Assembly: GCF_030408635.1 (NCBI RefSeq)
Contig: NZ_CP047198.1
Location: forward strand, 1,488,001-1,552,000
Origin: Corynebacterium coyleae
Lineage (GTDB): Bacteria > Actinomycetota > Actinomycetes > Mycobacteriales > Mycobacteriaceae
Direction: 5' to 3'
DNA length: 64,000 nt
This document shows positions 1 to 8,713 of the stretch, piece by piece. Below the pieces are notes generated by a model. It did not search any database, was not told the DNA's origin, and worked only from the letters and a program-made list of their open reading frames with translations. The position numbers were made by a program, and so were the translations under genes. Within the stretch, counting starts at the first letter, position 1. Every line of letters starts with the position of its first letter.

Positions 1-1680
1 CTTTCGTACCTCGGTGTGGATCGCACCGTGTGGGCGACCAGTTTTGCTGGCGACGATGGATACGCGCGCGTTGAGTTCGCTGCGTAGCTGAGGGAGTTCG
101 TCAGCTGCAGTTGCACTTTGGGGAGTCTCCTCCACCGGCTGTGTTACCTTCTGCGGCTCCCCGAGTAGCTCTGCTCGTTCACGAGCGCGTCGTTCCTCTG
201 CCCGGCGCGCTTTTTCTTCAGCATCGCGTGCGTCGAGTTGGTCGGCCTGGCGTTTGGCCAGCAGGGTGCGTACTTGCTCGGCGTCGAGGAGGCCGGGCAG
301 TCCGAGGAAGTCTTGTTCCTCTGCAGAGCCGGCGACTGTTGGGGTGCCGTAGGTGGATCCGTCGAAGATCAGCGAGTCGAGCTCCGCCGATGCTCCGATG
401 GTTTCGTATCCGGAGGTTTCGTCGGGTTCGTTTTGGGTGCGGTTGGCCTGCTCGAGCAGTTCGTCGGACCAGCCGGATTCGCGGTGAGGTTTGCCTAGGA
501 CGTGGTCGCGTGAAACCTCCATTTCCTCAGCCAGGCGCAGCAGCACTGGGACGGAGGGCAGGAAGACGGAGGCCGATTCGCCGGGCATGCGGGAACGGAC
601 GAAGCGTCCGATGGCCTGGGCGAAGAACAATGGTGTGGATGCTGAGGTTGCGTAGACGCCGACGGATAGGCGTGGCACGTCGACGCCTTCGGACACCATG
701 CGGACAGCGACCATCCATTCGTCGCGGGATGCCGAGAATTCATCAATGCGGTCGGAGGCGCCTGGTTCGTCGGAAAGAACGAGCGTGACTGGGGTGTTGG
801 AAAGTTTTTCCAGGATCTTCGCGTATGCGCGGGCGGTGGTTTTGTTGGTGGCGATGACTAGTCCGCCAGCGTCTGGCATGTTTGCGCGGACTTTCATCAG
901 GCGGGTGTGTGCAGCATTAAGGACGGCTGCGACCCAGTCACCTTTCGGGTCCAGTGCGGTCTTCCATGCACGTGCGGTTTGTTCGGCGTTCAGTGGTTCG
1001 CCGAGGCGAGCTGAGTACTCCTCCCCTGCTGAGTCTTTCCATTGTGCTTCGCCCGAGTATGCAAGGAACACCACGGGTCGGACGACGCCATCGGCCAGTG
1101 CGTGGGAATAGCCGTAGGTGTAGTCCGATTCTGAGACGAGGTGGCCGGCGCCGTCTTCGACGTAGCGCACGAAAGGGATCTGGGAGTCGTCGGAACGAAA
1201 TGGTGTACCGGTCAGAGCGAGTCGGTGTTCGACGTCGTTGTATGCCTCGTAGACACCATCACCCCAGCTCTTGGAGTCACCTGCGTGGTGGATCTCGTCG
1301 AGAATCACCAGCGTGCGTCGTGCTGAAGCGACAGCATGGTGTTTGAAGGGGTGCATACCTACTTGCGCATACGTGACGACGATGCCGTCGTAGGCGGCGT
1401 TGACTGCCGAAGAGTTGGTGAAGTTTGGGTCCAACGACATTCCGAACCGCTTGGCGGCGTCCGACCACTGGTGCTTGAGGTGCTCGGTTGGTACGACGAC
1501 GATAATGCGCTGGACGGTGCGGTCAGCGAGCAGGGTCGAGGCAAGCGTGAGCGCGAAGGTGGTCTTACCTGCGCCGGGCGTTGCCACAGCCATGAAGTCG
1601 CGTGGCTTGGTACTCAGAAACGAATCGAGGGCCTCCTGCTGCCATTTGCGCAGCGAAGGCCCAGAAGACGCGGCTGTCAC
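1..1680 (-). CDS. DEAD/DEAH-box helicase, superfamily II (C-terminus beyond window)
   Basis: ATP-dependent nucleic-acid translocase of the SF2 class, probably acting in DNA repair or RNA metabolism; substrate unknown. Translating the minus strand from the GTG at 1680 gives an uninterrupted frame of 560 codons that runs off the window start. A Walker A motif (ATPGAGKT) lies near residue 30, a DEIHH Walker B near residue 135, a motif III-like LTGTPF follows, and the helicase C domain has the IGRFVR motif VI. After about residue 380 the sequence becomes Arg/Glu-rich and probably coiled coil. The GTG overlaps the TGA of the upstream DUF3039 gene (GTGA), so the two are translationally coupled. This helicase/DUF3039 pair is common in corynebacteria. 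Confident on family, not on role. Confidence 0.9.
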   Translation of the reverse strand, partial: MTAASSGPSLRKWQQEALDSFLSTKPRDFMAVATPGAGKTTFALTLASTLLADRTVQRIIVVVPTEHLKHQWSDAAKRFGMSLDPNFTNSSAVNAAYDGIVVTYAQVGMHPFKHHAVASARRTLVILDEIHHAGDSKSWGDGVYEAYNDVEHRLALTGTPFRSDDSQIPFVRYVEDGAGHLVSESDYTYGYSHALADGVVRPVVFLAYSGEAQWKDSAGEEYSARLGEPLNAEQTARAWKTALDPKGDWVAAVLNAAHTRLMKVRANMPDAGGLVIATNKTTARAYAKILEKLSNTPVTLVLSDEPGASDRIDEFSASRDEWMVAVRMVSEGVDVPRLSVGVYATSASTPLFFAQAIGRFVRSRMPGESASVFLPSVPVLLRLAEEMEVSRDHVLGKPHRESGWSDELLEQANRTQNEPDETSGYETIGASAELDSLIFDGSTYGTPTVAGSAEEQDFLGLPGLLDAEQVRTLLAKRQADQLDARDAEEKARRAEERRARERAELLGEPQKVTQPVEETPQSATAADELPQLRSELNARVSIVASKTGRPHGAIHTEVRK

Positions 1681-1934
1681 TTGCGGCGCAGCCCCTTATA
1701 GATCCGCTCGCAGTCCGGGCACACCGGAGAGCCGGGCTTTGCTTGTTTTTTCACCGGGAAGGTTTCGCCACACAGGGCGACGACCATTTTGCCGGAAATC
1801 GCAGAGTCGACAATTTGGTCTTTTTTGACGTAGTGGAAAAACTTCGGGGTTCCGTCGTCGGTTGTCGACGAGGTATCTTCCCGCAAATCCGGGCGTTCAA
1901 GTGTCTTCGTCGTCGTGTTCACGCGCTCTATCAT
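1677..1934 (-). CDS. DUF3039 family small protein
   Basis: An 85-residue protein of a family restricted to actinobacteria, with no established function. It begins MIERVNTTTK and has two Cys-containing segments, VVALCGE and a CPDCERIY motif near residues 73-80, which could form a small zinc-binding site. The C-terminus is basic (GLRRK). It lies directly upstream of, and overlaps by four bases, the helicase gene, so a shared transcript and a joint role in nucleic-acid handling are likely. The family call is from memory of the conserved CPDCERIYK motif; the zinc-binding idea is inference. Confidence 0.85.
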   Translation of the reverse strand: MIERVNTTTKTLERPDLREDTSSTTDDGTPKFFHYVKKDQIVDSAISGKMVVALCGETFPVKKQAKPGSPVCPDCERIYKGLRRK

Positions 1935-1950
1935 GCCCCAAATTGAGCGA

Positions 1951-1975
1951 GAGGTTAAGCCGGAGGGCTAACCTC
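1951..1975. promoter_or_regulatory. Inverted repeat GAGGTTA/TAACCTC in divergent promoter region
   Basis: Seven-base arms at 1951-1957 and 1969-1975 are separated by 11 bases, between the divergent DUF3039 and DUF3099 genes and only eight bases before the latter's ATG. The right arm reads GGCTAACCT, a perfect DtxR half site, but the arm spacing is wider than in a standard 19-bp DtxR box. It may be an operator for DtxR or another regulator. Confidence 0.35.
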
Positions 1976-1982
1976 GACGCAT

Positions 1983-2534
1983 ATGAGCACCAATGAGAAC
2001 GTTTCCCCCGATTCTGATCCGCGGGACCGAGCCCGTGACGGGTTGTTCTCTAGTTTGAGCCAGGACGATCAGACGGTTGACGCTCAAGCCGAGGATGTCG
2101 TCGACTCCTCTGTGCCTCACTCGCGTCGGCGTCGTCGCATGGCCCGCGCTTTGATCACAGACGCGGTGACGAGTCCTGAACAAAACCGGCAGTCTCGTGA
2201 GAAGCAGTACGCCATTTTGCAGGGGCTTCGCCTACCGTTCATCCTCGCCGCGATCTGGGCTGCGTGGATGAGCTGGTGGGTGCTGGCGGCAATATTGTTC
2301 GTCGTCTCGGTACCGCTGCCTTGGATTGCGGTGGTGTTGGGCAACGCACAGGGCGAGAAGCGGGATGCACGCTCAAAAAACGTGTACAAGCCTGCGGTAG
2401 TGCGTGAGGAGATTCGGTTGGAGAATTCTCGTCGTACGGCGCTCGAGAGTTCGTCGTCAAGCACGGCAAACGTGCCCGATATCATCGATCACGACGACGG
2501 TGGGGATGATGCAACAGGAGACAACGATGAGTGA
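1983..2534 (+). CDS. DUF3099 family membrane protein
   Basis: A 183-residue actinobacterial protein of unknown function. The N-terminal 50 residues are acidic and hydrophilic. A basic segment (HSRRRRRMARAL) follows, leading into the DUF3099 region with two closely spaced membrane segments at roughly residues 80-118 (LPFILAAIWAAWMSWW and AAILFVVSVPLPWIAVVL). The C-terminal tail is acidic (IDHDDGGDDATGDNDE). This topology suggests a two-helix hairpin in the cytoplasmic membrane with both ends inside. The stop overlaps the start of the methyltransferase gene by eight bases, so the two are co-translated. Function is not known. Confidence 0.85.
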   Translation: MSTNENVSPDSDPRDRARDGLFSSLSQDDQTVDAQAEDVVDSSVPHSRRRRRMARALITDAVTSPEQNRQSREKQYAILQGLRLPFILAAIWAAWMSWWVLAAILFVVSVPLPWIAVVLGNAQGEKRDARSKNVYKPAVVREEIRLENSRRTALESSSSSTANVPDIIDHDDGGDDATGDNDE

Positions 2535-4068
2535 TTCAGTAACGGTAAGCCCGGAGACAGCGAAAACTCTTGCCCAAGCATTGGCAAAGGCCGGTTTTAC
2601 GTCCGCAGGGATTGCTGAGCACCTTGGGCCAGCCGCGACGCAGGCGATGTTTCGCGGTGAGCCTGGAGTAGTGCGCCACGCGTGCCAGGATGGGTCCCGT
2701 TTGTCGCGGTTGATCCGGTTTTTTATCTTGCGCGAGCCATGCACCGCAGCGGAACTCAGTGATGTGCTGTCGCAAGAGCTTGTGCAGCTGCTTATCGACG
2801 ACTGCGTGGTCGCCCCTGCAACCGACAATGCCGAACTTCACATCGCACTCGATGTGCGCCCGCATGCGATCGCAGATAAGGAGCGCTTTGTCTTTTCCGA
2901 TCTCGACGCGTCGATGACCGACATCGTCCCAGGACACGATCATGTTCTCGGCGTTGGCGCCGCTTCCTTATCACTGCTTTCGGCTGCGCCTCAGACACCG
3001 GTGTCGTCTGTTTTGGATTTGGGAACGGGTTCGGGGGTGCAGGCACTTGCACAGGCCCACGTTGCTAAGAGAGTTGTCGCGACAGATGTTCACGGTCGAG
3101 CGCTGGACTTAGCTCGAGCGACGTTTGCTGCCAACGGTGTAGACAATGTGGAACTGAGGCAAGGAAGTTGGTTTGAACCTGTTGCGGGCGAACGGTTCGA
3201 CCGCATTGTGGCCAACCCCCCATTTGTTGTCGGACTGCCCGAGGTGGGCCATGTCTACCGCGATTCAGGCTTGGATCTTGATGCGGCCTCCGAGCTCGTT
3301 GTCTCCGGCGCAGTGGAACATCTTGCCGAAGGTGGCCGTGCTTTCATCCTGGGTTCCTGGGTGCACAGCAAGGATGCGTCCTGGCAGTCTCGGGTGGCGT
3401 CGTGGTTGCCCAGCACAGGAGTGAACGCCTGGGTGCTGCAGCGCGATGTTGTGGATCCGGGGATGTACGTCTCCACGTGGCTTCGCGACGAATCCATCGA
3501 CCCCCGCTCTACTGAAGGCATCGAACGCACCGAACGGTGGCTGGAGCACTTTGCGCAAAATAACGTCACTGGAATCGGGTTCGGGTGGATCGTCTTGGAA
3601 GATATCGGCGATGCCTCAACTGAGGTCACCGCTGAGGAACTATCCCAGCATTTCACTGACCGCTTAGCACCGGAGGTTGAAGAATACTTCCTGCGTAGCG
3701 ATTGGCTGCGTGGAAAATCCTTCGCCGAAGTTCTTGATGCCCAATACATGCTGCGCCCAGGGGTCGCGCTTGAGGAGGTCAGTTTGGCCGACACCGAAAC
3801 CGGTATCGGCTTCGCACCCGAGGTCATCCGTGTGACTCGCACGGACGGGCCACGGTTTACCCATACCGTGGATGCTGGGGTGCTCTCCGTACTTCGTGGG
3901 CTGCACCCGCAAGGCCTTGCGCTTCGCGACGTCACTGGGCTCTACGCTGCTGCCAACGGTATTAACGACGAGGCTGCACTACATGAACTTGAGCAATCCA
4001 GCTCGGCAGCCATAGTTGATCTTGTCCGTCATGGCGTTGTCCTACCCGCAGAAATCGCCGCTATCTGA
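2527..4068 (+). CDS. Class I SAM-dependent methyltransferase (N5-glutamine/rRNA N-methyltransferase-like)
   Basis: A 513-residue methyltransferase. I chose the ATG at 2527 because it overlaps the preceding stop (ATGAGTGA) and gives MSDSVTVSPE; the frame is open further upstream but only inside the DUF3099 gene. The N-terminal 150 residues are a winged-helix-like substrate domain. A Rossmann SAM-binding loop follows (VLDLGTGSGVQAL, about residues 165-177), then the diagnostic VANPPFVVG motif near residue 235, typical of enzymes that methylate the amide or exocyclic nitrogen of Gln, adenine or guanine (PrmC, RsmC, RlmG types). The C-terminal 200 residues form an actinobacterial extension. The actual substrate cannot be told from sequence. 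Confidence 0.85.
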   Translation: MSDSVTVSPETAKTLAQALAKAGFTSAGIAEHLGPAATQAMFRGEPGVVRHACQDGSRLSRLIRFFILREPCTAAELSDVLSQELVQLLIDDCVVAPATDNAELHIALDVRPHAIADKERFVFSDLDASMTDIVPGHDHVLGVGAASLSLLSAAPQTPVSSVLDLGTGSGVQALAQAHVAKRVVATDVHGRALDLARATFAANGVDNVELRQGSWFEPVAGERFDRIVANPPFVVGLPEVGHVYRDSGLDLDAASELVVSGAVEHLAEGGRAFILGSWVHSKDASWQSRVASWLPSTGVNAWVLQRDVVDPGMYVSTWLRDESIDPRSTEGIERTERWLEHFAQNNVTGIGFGWIVLEDIGDASTEVTAEELSQHFTDRLAPEVEEYFLRSDWLRGKSFAEVLDAQYMLRPGVALEEVSLADTETGIGFAPEVIRVTRTDGPRFTHTVDAGVLSVLRGLHPQGLALRDVTGLYAAANGINDEAALHELEQSSSAAIVDLVRHGVVLPAEIAAI

Positions 4069-4089
4069 TCAGAAACAGAGGAATATCCT

Positions 4090-4524
4090 GTGAAAGCCGT
4101 CCTGACCCGCGTTTCCGAGGCTTCCGTCACCGTCGACGGCGACGTTGTCGGCGCTATCAATTGCGCTGAGACAGGCGGAATCCTCGCCCTTGTCGGCGTT
4201 GGCCGCGAAGACGACGAAGAAGCCTGGCAAAAGATGGCCCGCAAAATTGCAGAACTGCGCATTCTCGACGGGGAAAAGTCCGTTGAAGACGTCAATGCTC
4301 CGGTGCTTTTAGTCAGCCAGTTCACGCTTTTAGGCCGCACTGCCAAGGGTCGCCGCCCATCGTGGGGAGACGCTGCCCCTGGCGAAGTTGCGGAGCCAAT
4401 CATCGCAAAGATCGCGTCGGCACTGCGTGAACGCGGAATTCATGTCGAAGAAGGGCGATTCGGCGCCAACATGCAAGTCCAGAGTGTCAACGAAGGGCCG
4501 TTCACCGTGTTGGTAGAAACGTAA
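4090..4524 (+). CDS. dtd: D-aminoacyl-tRNA deacylase
   Basis: Hydrolyses D-amino acids mischarged on tRNA, a cytoplasmic proofreading step. The 144-residue length and the [17 protein letters not shown] start are typical of the DTD fold. The [17 protein letters not shown] segment (residues 77-93) carries the conserved SQFTL motif. The C-terminal NEGPFTV corresponds to the usual NGPVT catalytic loop with a Val-to-Phe change. It starts with GTG after an AGAGGAA ribosome binding site, 21 bases behind the methyltransferase gene, so probably in the same transcript. Confidence 0.93.
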   Translation: MKAVLTRVSEASVTVDGDVVGAINCAETGGILALVGVGREDDEEAWQKMARKIAELRILDGEKSVEDVNAPVLLVSQFTLLGRTAKGRRPSWGDAAPGEVAEPIIAKIASALRERGIHVEEGRFGANMQVQSVNEGPFTVLVET

Positions 4525-4551
4525 CGCTCAGTGAATATAAATGGTGCCCGC

Positions 4552-4578
4552 GGGAACACCTCTTCACCTCGGACCGTT
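4552..4578 (+). promoter_or_regulatory. SigH-type promoter of sigB (GGGAAC-N18-GTT)
   Basis: The -35-like GGGAAC at 4552-4557 and -10-like GTT at 4576-4578 are separated by exactly 18 bases. This matches the corynebacterial SigH consensus as I recall it (GGGAA, 16-20 bases, GTT). sigB is known to be SigH-controlled in C. glutamicum. The start point would fall near 4585, giving a leader of about 58 bases. Confidence 0.75.
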
Positions 4579-4642
4579 GGTCTATCAGATTGCACCGATG
4601 CAACATGAAGTGTTTCACCCCAGTCCGAGGAGGCGTTGTCAC

Positions 4643-5632
4643 ATGACCCAGCCGGATCGTGCCACAGAAAAAGAAGAGAACGTCGACCGCGGTAGCCGAC
4701 GTAATCAGACCAACGACAACCCATCCGCAGACCTTGTACGCGTTTATCTCAACGGCATCGGCAAAACCGCCCTACTCAACGCTGAAGAAGAGGTCGAGCT
4801 TGCCCAACAGATCGAAGTTGGCCTCTACGCTCAGCATCTTCTCGACGACCCGGAGGTGAAACTCACCCGGGCAAAAAAGCGCGACCTGACAATCCTCGCT
4901 AAGCAAGGCCGCAAGGCGCGCGCGCACCTCCTCGAGGCGAACCTGCGCCTGGTCGTATCGCTTGCGAAGCGCTACACCGGCCGCGGAATGCCACTGTTGG
5001 ACCTCATCCAAGAAGGCAACCTCGGCCTTATTCGTGCGATGGAAAAGTTTGACTACGCCAAGGGCTTTAAGTTTTCCACCTACGCCACCTGGTGGATCCG
5101 CCAAGCAATCACGCGAGGTATGGCTGACCAGTCCCGCACAATCCGCCTCCCTGTGCACCTTGTCGAACAGGTCAACAAGCTCTCACGTATTCGTCGCGAA
5201 ATGTATCAATCTCTCGGCCGTGAGCCGACGAACGAGGAACTGTCCGAAGAGTCCGGCATCGAAGAGTCCAAGATCGAAATGCTGCTGCGCCAATCCCGCG
5301 ACCCCGTCAGCTTGGATATGCCGGTCGGTGCAGATGAAGAGGCGCCTTTGGGTGACTTCATCGAGGACGCGGAAGCCACCGACGCCGAAGACGCCGTCGT
5401 GACTACGCTGCGCCATGACGACATTCAAGACATCATTAACGGCCTTGAGCAGCGCGAACAGGATGTCATCCGCATGCGCTATGGACTGACTGACGGTGTG
5501 CCGCGCACCTTGGACCAGATTGGCCGACAGTACGGACTATCCCGGGAACGCGTACGTCAGATCGAACGCGAAGTCATGGCGAAGCTTCGTGTGGGCGAAC
5601 GTGCAGACCGTCTTCGCGATTACGCAATGTAG
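4643..5632 (+). CDS. sigB: RNA polymerase sigma factor SigB (group 2 sigma-70)
   Basis: Non-essential, primary-like sigma factor for general stress and stationary phase. The 329-residue protein starts at the ATG at 4643, preceded by a GAGGAGG ribosome binding site; an earlier in-frame ATG lies inside the SigH-type promoter. Region 1.2 is near residues 30-60. Region 2 with the core-binding and -10 recognition helices ([34 protein letters not shown]) covers about 92-160. Region 4 ends in a helix-turn-helix ([20 protein letters not shown]). There is no long N-terminal region 1.1, which separates it from SigA. The sigB-dtxR-galE order is the standard corynebacterial arrangement. Confidence 0.96.
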   Translation: MTQPDRATEKEENVDRGSRRNQTNDNPSADLVRVYLNGIGKTALLNAEEEVELAQQIEVGLYAQHLLDDPEVKLTRAKKRDLTILAKQGRKARAHLLEANLRLVVSLAKRYTGRGMPLLDLIQEGNLGLIRAMEKFDYAKGFKFSTYATWWIRQAITRGMADQSRTIRLPVHLVEQVNKLSRIRREMYQSLGREPTNEELSEESGIEESKIEMLLRQSRDPVSLDMPVGADEEAPLGDFIEDAEATDAEDAVVTTLRHDDIQDIINGLEQREQDVIRMRYGLTDGVPRTLDQIGRQYGLSRERVRQIEREVMAKLRVGERADRLRDYAM

Positions 5633-5655
5633 CCATTAGGAAAAACAACAACTAC

Positions 5656-5690
5656 GCCCAGTGATGGGACTTAGGTCACTATCGCTGGGC
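5656..5690 (+). terminator. Hairpin after sigB
   Basis: GCCCAGTGAT (5656-5665) pairs with ATCGCTGGGC (5681-5690), ten pairs including one G-U, with a 15-base loop. No clear T-run follows, so termination may be partial and dtxR may be partly read through from sigB. Confidence 0.4.
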
Positions 5691-5712
5691 TACAGTATTT
5701 GTCGAACGTTCG
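5691..5712 (+). promoter_or_regulatory. Candidate dtxR promoter with CGAACGTTCG palindrome
   Basis: A TACAGT hexamer (5691-5696) fits the corynebacterial -10 pattern TANANT. Just after it lies a perfect 10-bp palindrome, CGAACGTTCG (5703-5712), where a repressor would block initiation. There is no good -35, as is common in this genus. The regulator is unknown. Confidence 0.35.
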
Positions 5713-5761
5713 TTATAGCAGCAACAGCTGCTGCCTCGTCGAGTGGAAGGAACCAACAACC

Positions 5762-6451
5762 GTGCGTGACCTCGTCGACACCACAGAAATGTACTTGCGA
5801 ACGGTCTACGAGCTGGAAGAAGAGGGCATCACTCCCCTTCGCGCTCGCATCGCTGAACGGCTTGAGCAGTCTGGCCCCACCGTGTCGCAAACTGTGGCAC
5901 GCATGGAGCGCGACGGACTTATCGTTGTTGAGCAAGACCGTTCCCTCTCCCTCACTGAGGAAGGGCGCGCACTCGCAACCGCGGTGATGCGCAAACACCG
6001 TCTCGCGGAACGTCTTCTGACCGACGTGCTGCGCCTTGATATTGAGAAAGTGCACGACGAGGCATGTCGCTGGGAACACGTCATGAGCGAAGAGGTCGAA
6101 CGTCGCCTTGTCGCAGTGTTGGATAACCCCACCCACTCCCCATTTGGTAACCCGATCCCCGCACTGGAAGAGCTGGGAGCACCACAGGGGGTGCCCGAGA
6201 CACGCGGAACTCGAGCGACCGATCTTCGAATCCAGGAACCGACCAGAGCGCGTGTTGTGCAGATTTCGGAAATTCTTCAGGTCCCGTTGACAGACGGTGT
6301 CTCCCTTGCAGGCATCGGTCACTTCGTCGGCCAAGAAGTGACGTTGACTCCATTTGAAGACGGCGCGCTGGAAGTCAAGACCGCCAACGGAGAAACTGTT
6401 GTACTTCCATCTGAGCTAGCACACGCGCTGCGCGTCGAACCGCTCAACTAA
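5762..6451 (+). CDS. dtxR: Diphtheria toxin repressor family, iron-dependent regulator DtxR
   Basis: Fe(II)-activated repressor of iron uptake genes. The GTG start at 5762 follows a GGAAGGAA ribosome binding site and gives [20 protein letters not shown], identical in layout to the C. diphtheriae protein. The winged helix occupies residues 1-73. The metal ligands of both sites are visible at the expected positions: Met10, Cys102, Glu105 and His106 for the activating site, and His79, Glu83 and His98 for the ancillary site. A C-terminal SH3-like domain completes 229 residues. It should control genes elsewhere in the genome through 19-bp boxes. Confidence 0.96.
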   Translation: MRDLVDTTEMYLRTVYELEEEGITPLRARIAERLEQSGPTVSQTVARMERDGLIVVEQDRSLSLTEEGRALATAVMRKHRLAERLLTDVLRLDIEKVHDEACRWEHVMSEEVERRLVAVLDNPTHSPFGNPIPALEELGAPQGVPETRGTRATDLRIQEPTRARVVQISEILQVPLTDGVSLAGIGHFVGQEVTLTPFEDGALEVKTANGETVVLPSELAHALRVEPLN

Positions 6452-6470
6452 CGCTTCGAGGAGAAACCCC

Positions 6471-7451
6471 ATGAAACTTGTAGTCACAGGCGGCGCAGGA
6501 TACGTCGGAAGTGTGTGCGCGCAAGCACTGCTTGAAGCAGGCCACGACGTCACCGTTATCGACGATTTCAGCACTGGAAACCGCTACGCTGTCCCTGAGC
6601 AGGCTGTGCTCGTTGAGGGAAACATTGTCGATGTTATCGACGACGTACTGGCTGACGGTGACGTCGATGGCGTACTGCATTTCGCTGCACGCTCGCTTGT
6701 CGGCGAGTCGATGGAGGATCCCGCCAAGTACTGGCATGGCAATGTCGGAGTATCACTCGCGTTGCTCGACGCAATGCGCAAGCACGACGTGAAATCCCTG
6801 GTGTTTTCCTCGACCGCTGCCACCTACGGTGAACCAGACACCGTGCCGATTACCGAAGATGCGCCAACACGTCCAACGAATCCCTACGGCGCCTCCAAGC
6901 TAGCGATTGACCACGCAATCACGTCCTACGCCAATGCGTACGGCCTCGGCGCAACGAGTCTGCGCTACTTCAACGTCGCCGGCGCACACAACGGTGTTGG
7001 TGAAAACCACATCACTGAAACCCACCTCATCCCCATTGTGTTGCAGGTTGCCATGGGCTACCGCGACAAGATCATGATGTACGGCGATGACTGGCCAACA
7101 AACGACGGTACTTGCGTGCGCGACTACATTCACATCCGCGACCTCGCCGACGCCCACATGCTCGCTTTGGAAAACAACACGCCTGGCCAACACAAGATCT
7201 ATAACCTTGGTTCCGGTGCTGGCTATTCGGTGCGAGAAGTTGTGGAGATGTGTCGCGAAGTCACCGGCCATCCCATCCCAGCTGAGGTAGCTCCTCGCCG
7301 TGCAGGCGATCCGGCTGTGCTCATCGCGTCGTCCGAAAAGATCAAAAGTGAGCTTGGTTGGAACCCCACCCGCACAGATCTACGCCGAATCGTCGAGGAC
7401 GCATGGGCGTTCACCCGCGAACTGGGAAGCCGTTCGCACTCGGCGCGTTAA
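6471..7451 (+). CDS. galE: UDP-glucose 4-epimerase
   Basis: Interconverts UDP-glucose and UDP-galactose, feeding arabinogalactan synthesis in this cell-wall type. The 326-residue extended short-chain dehydrogenase has the NAD-binding GGAGYVGS at residues 8-15, the catalytic Ser/Tyr-Lys set ([10 protein letters not shown] and NPYGASKLA) and the substrate loop RYFNVAGA. It starts 19 bases after dtxR with a GAGGAGAA ribosome binding site, so it is co-transcribed. It ends convergently with the DUF4192 gene, overlapping it by four bases. Confidence 0.95.
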   Translation: MKLVVTGGAGYVGSVCAQALLEAGHDVTVIDDFSTGNRYAVPEQAVLVEGNIVDVIDDVLADGDVDGVLHFAARSLVGESMEDPAKYWHGNVGVSLALLDAMRKHDVKSLVFSSTAATYGEPDTVPITEDAPTRPTNPYGASKLAIDHAITSYANAYGLGATSLRYFNVAGAHNGVGENHITETHLIPIVLQVAMGYRDKIMMYGDDWPTNDGTCVRDYIHIRDLADAHMLALENNTPGQHKIYNLGSGAGYSVREVVEMCREVTGHPIPAEVAPRRAGDPAVLIASSEKIKSELGWNPTRTDLRRIVEDAWAFTRELGSRSHSAR

Positions 7452-8593
7452 CCTCCGAATTCGAGCCACGTGTCTCTGCATGCTCGACTGCTCACTTCAA
7501 GAATCTCTTCTGCCTTGCCCGCCAGCATCACTTGCAGCAGCAGATTCGACAGCGCATGACCTGGAACTTCCTCGTCTGCGCACCGCAACGCAGTGCCCGC
7601 CCATGCGTACAAGCGTTGGGAAAGGGCAACCATCGCCCAAAGACACAACGCGTTGGCCCGAATGGCTCCGGTGAAGTTCCTCGCGATACACAACATCACC
7701 GCGGATGCCCCGAACGGGTATGCAAGCGCGTCGACGATTAAGCAGTCGCGCAACCGGCTTCTGCTCAGCATCGCGGCGATAAGTTCGACTTCGTCATCCG
7801 ACTGAAACACATCGCTCAGTTCAACGTATCCATCCCCGTCAATGATCGAATCCGCTGGCGTTGAGACGAAGAGCTCGCAGGCCCGCTCGACGTCCCGGCG
7901 CGCAAGAGCAGGTGCCACTGAGACCAGATCCATTAGGTCAAGGCCTCGTCGATACGCAGCGGGCGCGACCTCGTCGCAACGCACAGCATCGCTGAGCAAT
8001 AGCGGGTCGAAGTGCTCGAACGTATCCGCGCGATCGAGCTCCGGCAGCAAGCCGTTATCGATGTACGGCCGCATCGCCGGCGACGCGATCACCGAAGCGA
8101 CCGTACCCGAAGCGAATGTGTCCTCCCACCCCCAGATCTGTGCGTTCTCCGTCTCGTTGGAGAACGCGAGGCGGTACGGGGTGCCATCAGCGACTTCCGA
8201 AACTAACCAGCACGCGTCGACCAGTGGCACAATCCCCTGATAACTGTCTCGCAACTCCTTAATGGCCTGTTTGACCATCTCCGAATCAGGGACTCGGCTA
8301 ATGATCACGCCAAACGTCGCCACACGTTGCGTTATTGGCAGTTGCTCAAGCATGTTGCGAAGCTGCTCTGTGCTGCCCAAATCAGAGCATAAGTACGGCC
8401 CAACATCCAAGATGTCAGGTTCCCCCGGACGCGCTTGCAAGGTGATCAGCGAAACGGTTTCAGTTGGAAAGTACCCGAGAGTTCCAGGAAGTGATGCAAT
8501 CAAGTGCGCGGGCGATTGCAATGTGTAGGTGTCGTGGTGCGCCGCGCCAGCACCATCCGATGAATGAGTTCCTTGTGGTTGAGTGTCTGTCAT
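7448..8593 (-). CDS. DUF4192 domain-containing protein
   Basis: A 381-residue cytoplasmic protein of an actinobacterial family without known function. I chose the ATG at 8593 ([16 protein letters not shown]) because the conserved domain starts soon after, near residue 30 ([19 protein letters not shown]), a phrase typical of DUF4192. The frame upstream covers the divergent promoter region. The middle contains a [14 protein letters not shown] strand and the C-terminus is Ala/Leu-rich helical. It is transcribed divergently from the PAC2 gene; its tail overlaps that of galE. Confidence 0.85.
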   Translation of the reverse strand: MTDTQPQGTHSSDGAGAAHHDTYTLQSPAHLIASLPGTLGYFPTETVSLITLQARPGEPDILDVGPYLCSDLGSTEQLRNMLEQLPITQRVATFGVIISRVPDSEMVKQAIKELRDSYQGIVPLVDACWLVSEVADGTPYRLAFSNETENAQIWGWEDTFASGTVASVIASPAMRPYIDNGLLPELDRADTFEHFDPLLLSDAVRCDEVAPAAYRRGLDLMDLVSVAPALARRDVERACELFVSTPADSIIDGDGYVELSDVFQSDDEVELIAAMLSRSRLRDCLIVDALAYPFGASAVMLCIARNFTGAIRANALCLWAMVALSQRLYAWAGTALRCADEEVPGHALSNLLLQVMLAGKAEEILEVSSRACRDTWLEFGG

Positions 8594-8643
8594 AAATATC
8601 AGACGCACTGAAGCAGTGTTCGGTTCCATCCAAAAACATAACG

Positions 8644-8670
8644 GGGAATGTTTTGCTCGCTTCCTTCGTT
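8644..8670 (+). promoter_or_regulatory. SigH-type promoter of the PAC2-family gene (GGGAAT-N18-GTT)
   Basis: GGGAAT (8644-8649) and GTT (8668-8670) are separated by exactly 18 bases, the same geometry as the sigB, hflX and clgR promoters in this window. A start near 8677 would leave a leader of about 37 bases with an AGGAGA ribosome binding site before the GTG at 8714. Confidence 0.65.
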
Positions 8671-8713
8671 GTGGTGGGGGAATCAGCGATACCATTTCAG
8701 GAGATCTACAACC

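Noticed and set aside
8571-8643. SigH-type promoter for the DUF4192 gene on the minus strand
   Set aside because: GGAAC is followed 18 bases later by GTC instead of GTT, and the position relative to the ATG leaves no room for a leader or a ribosome binding site.
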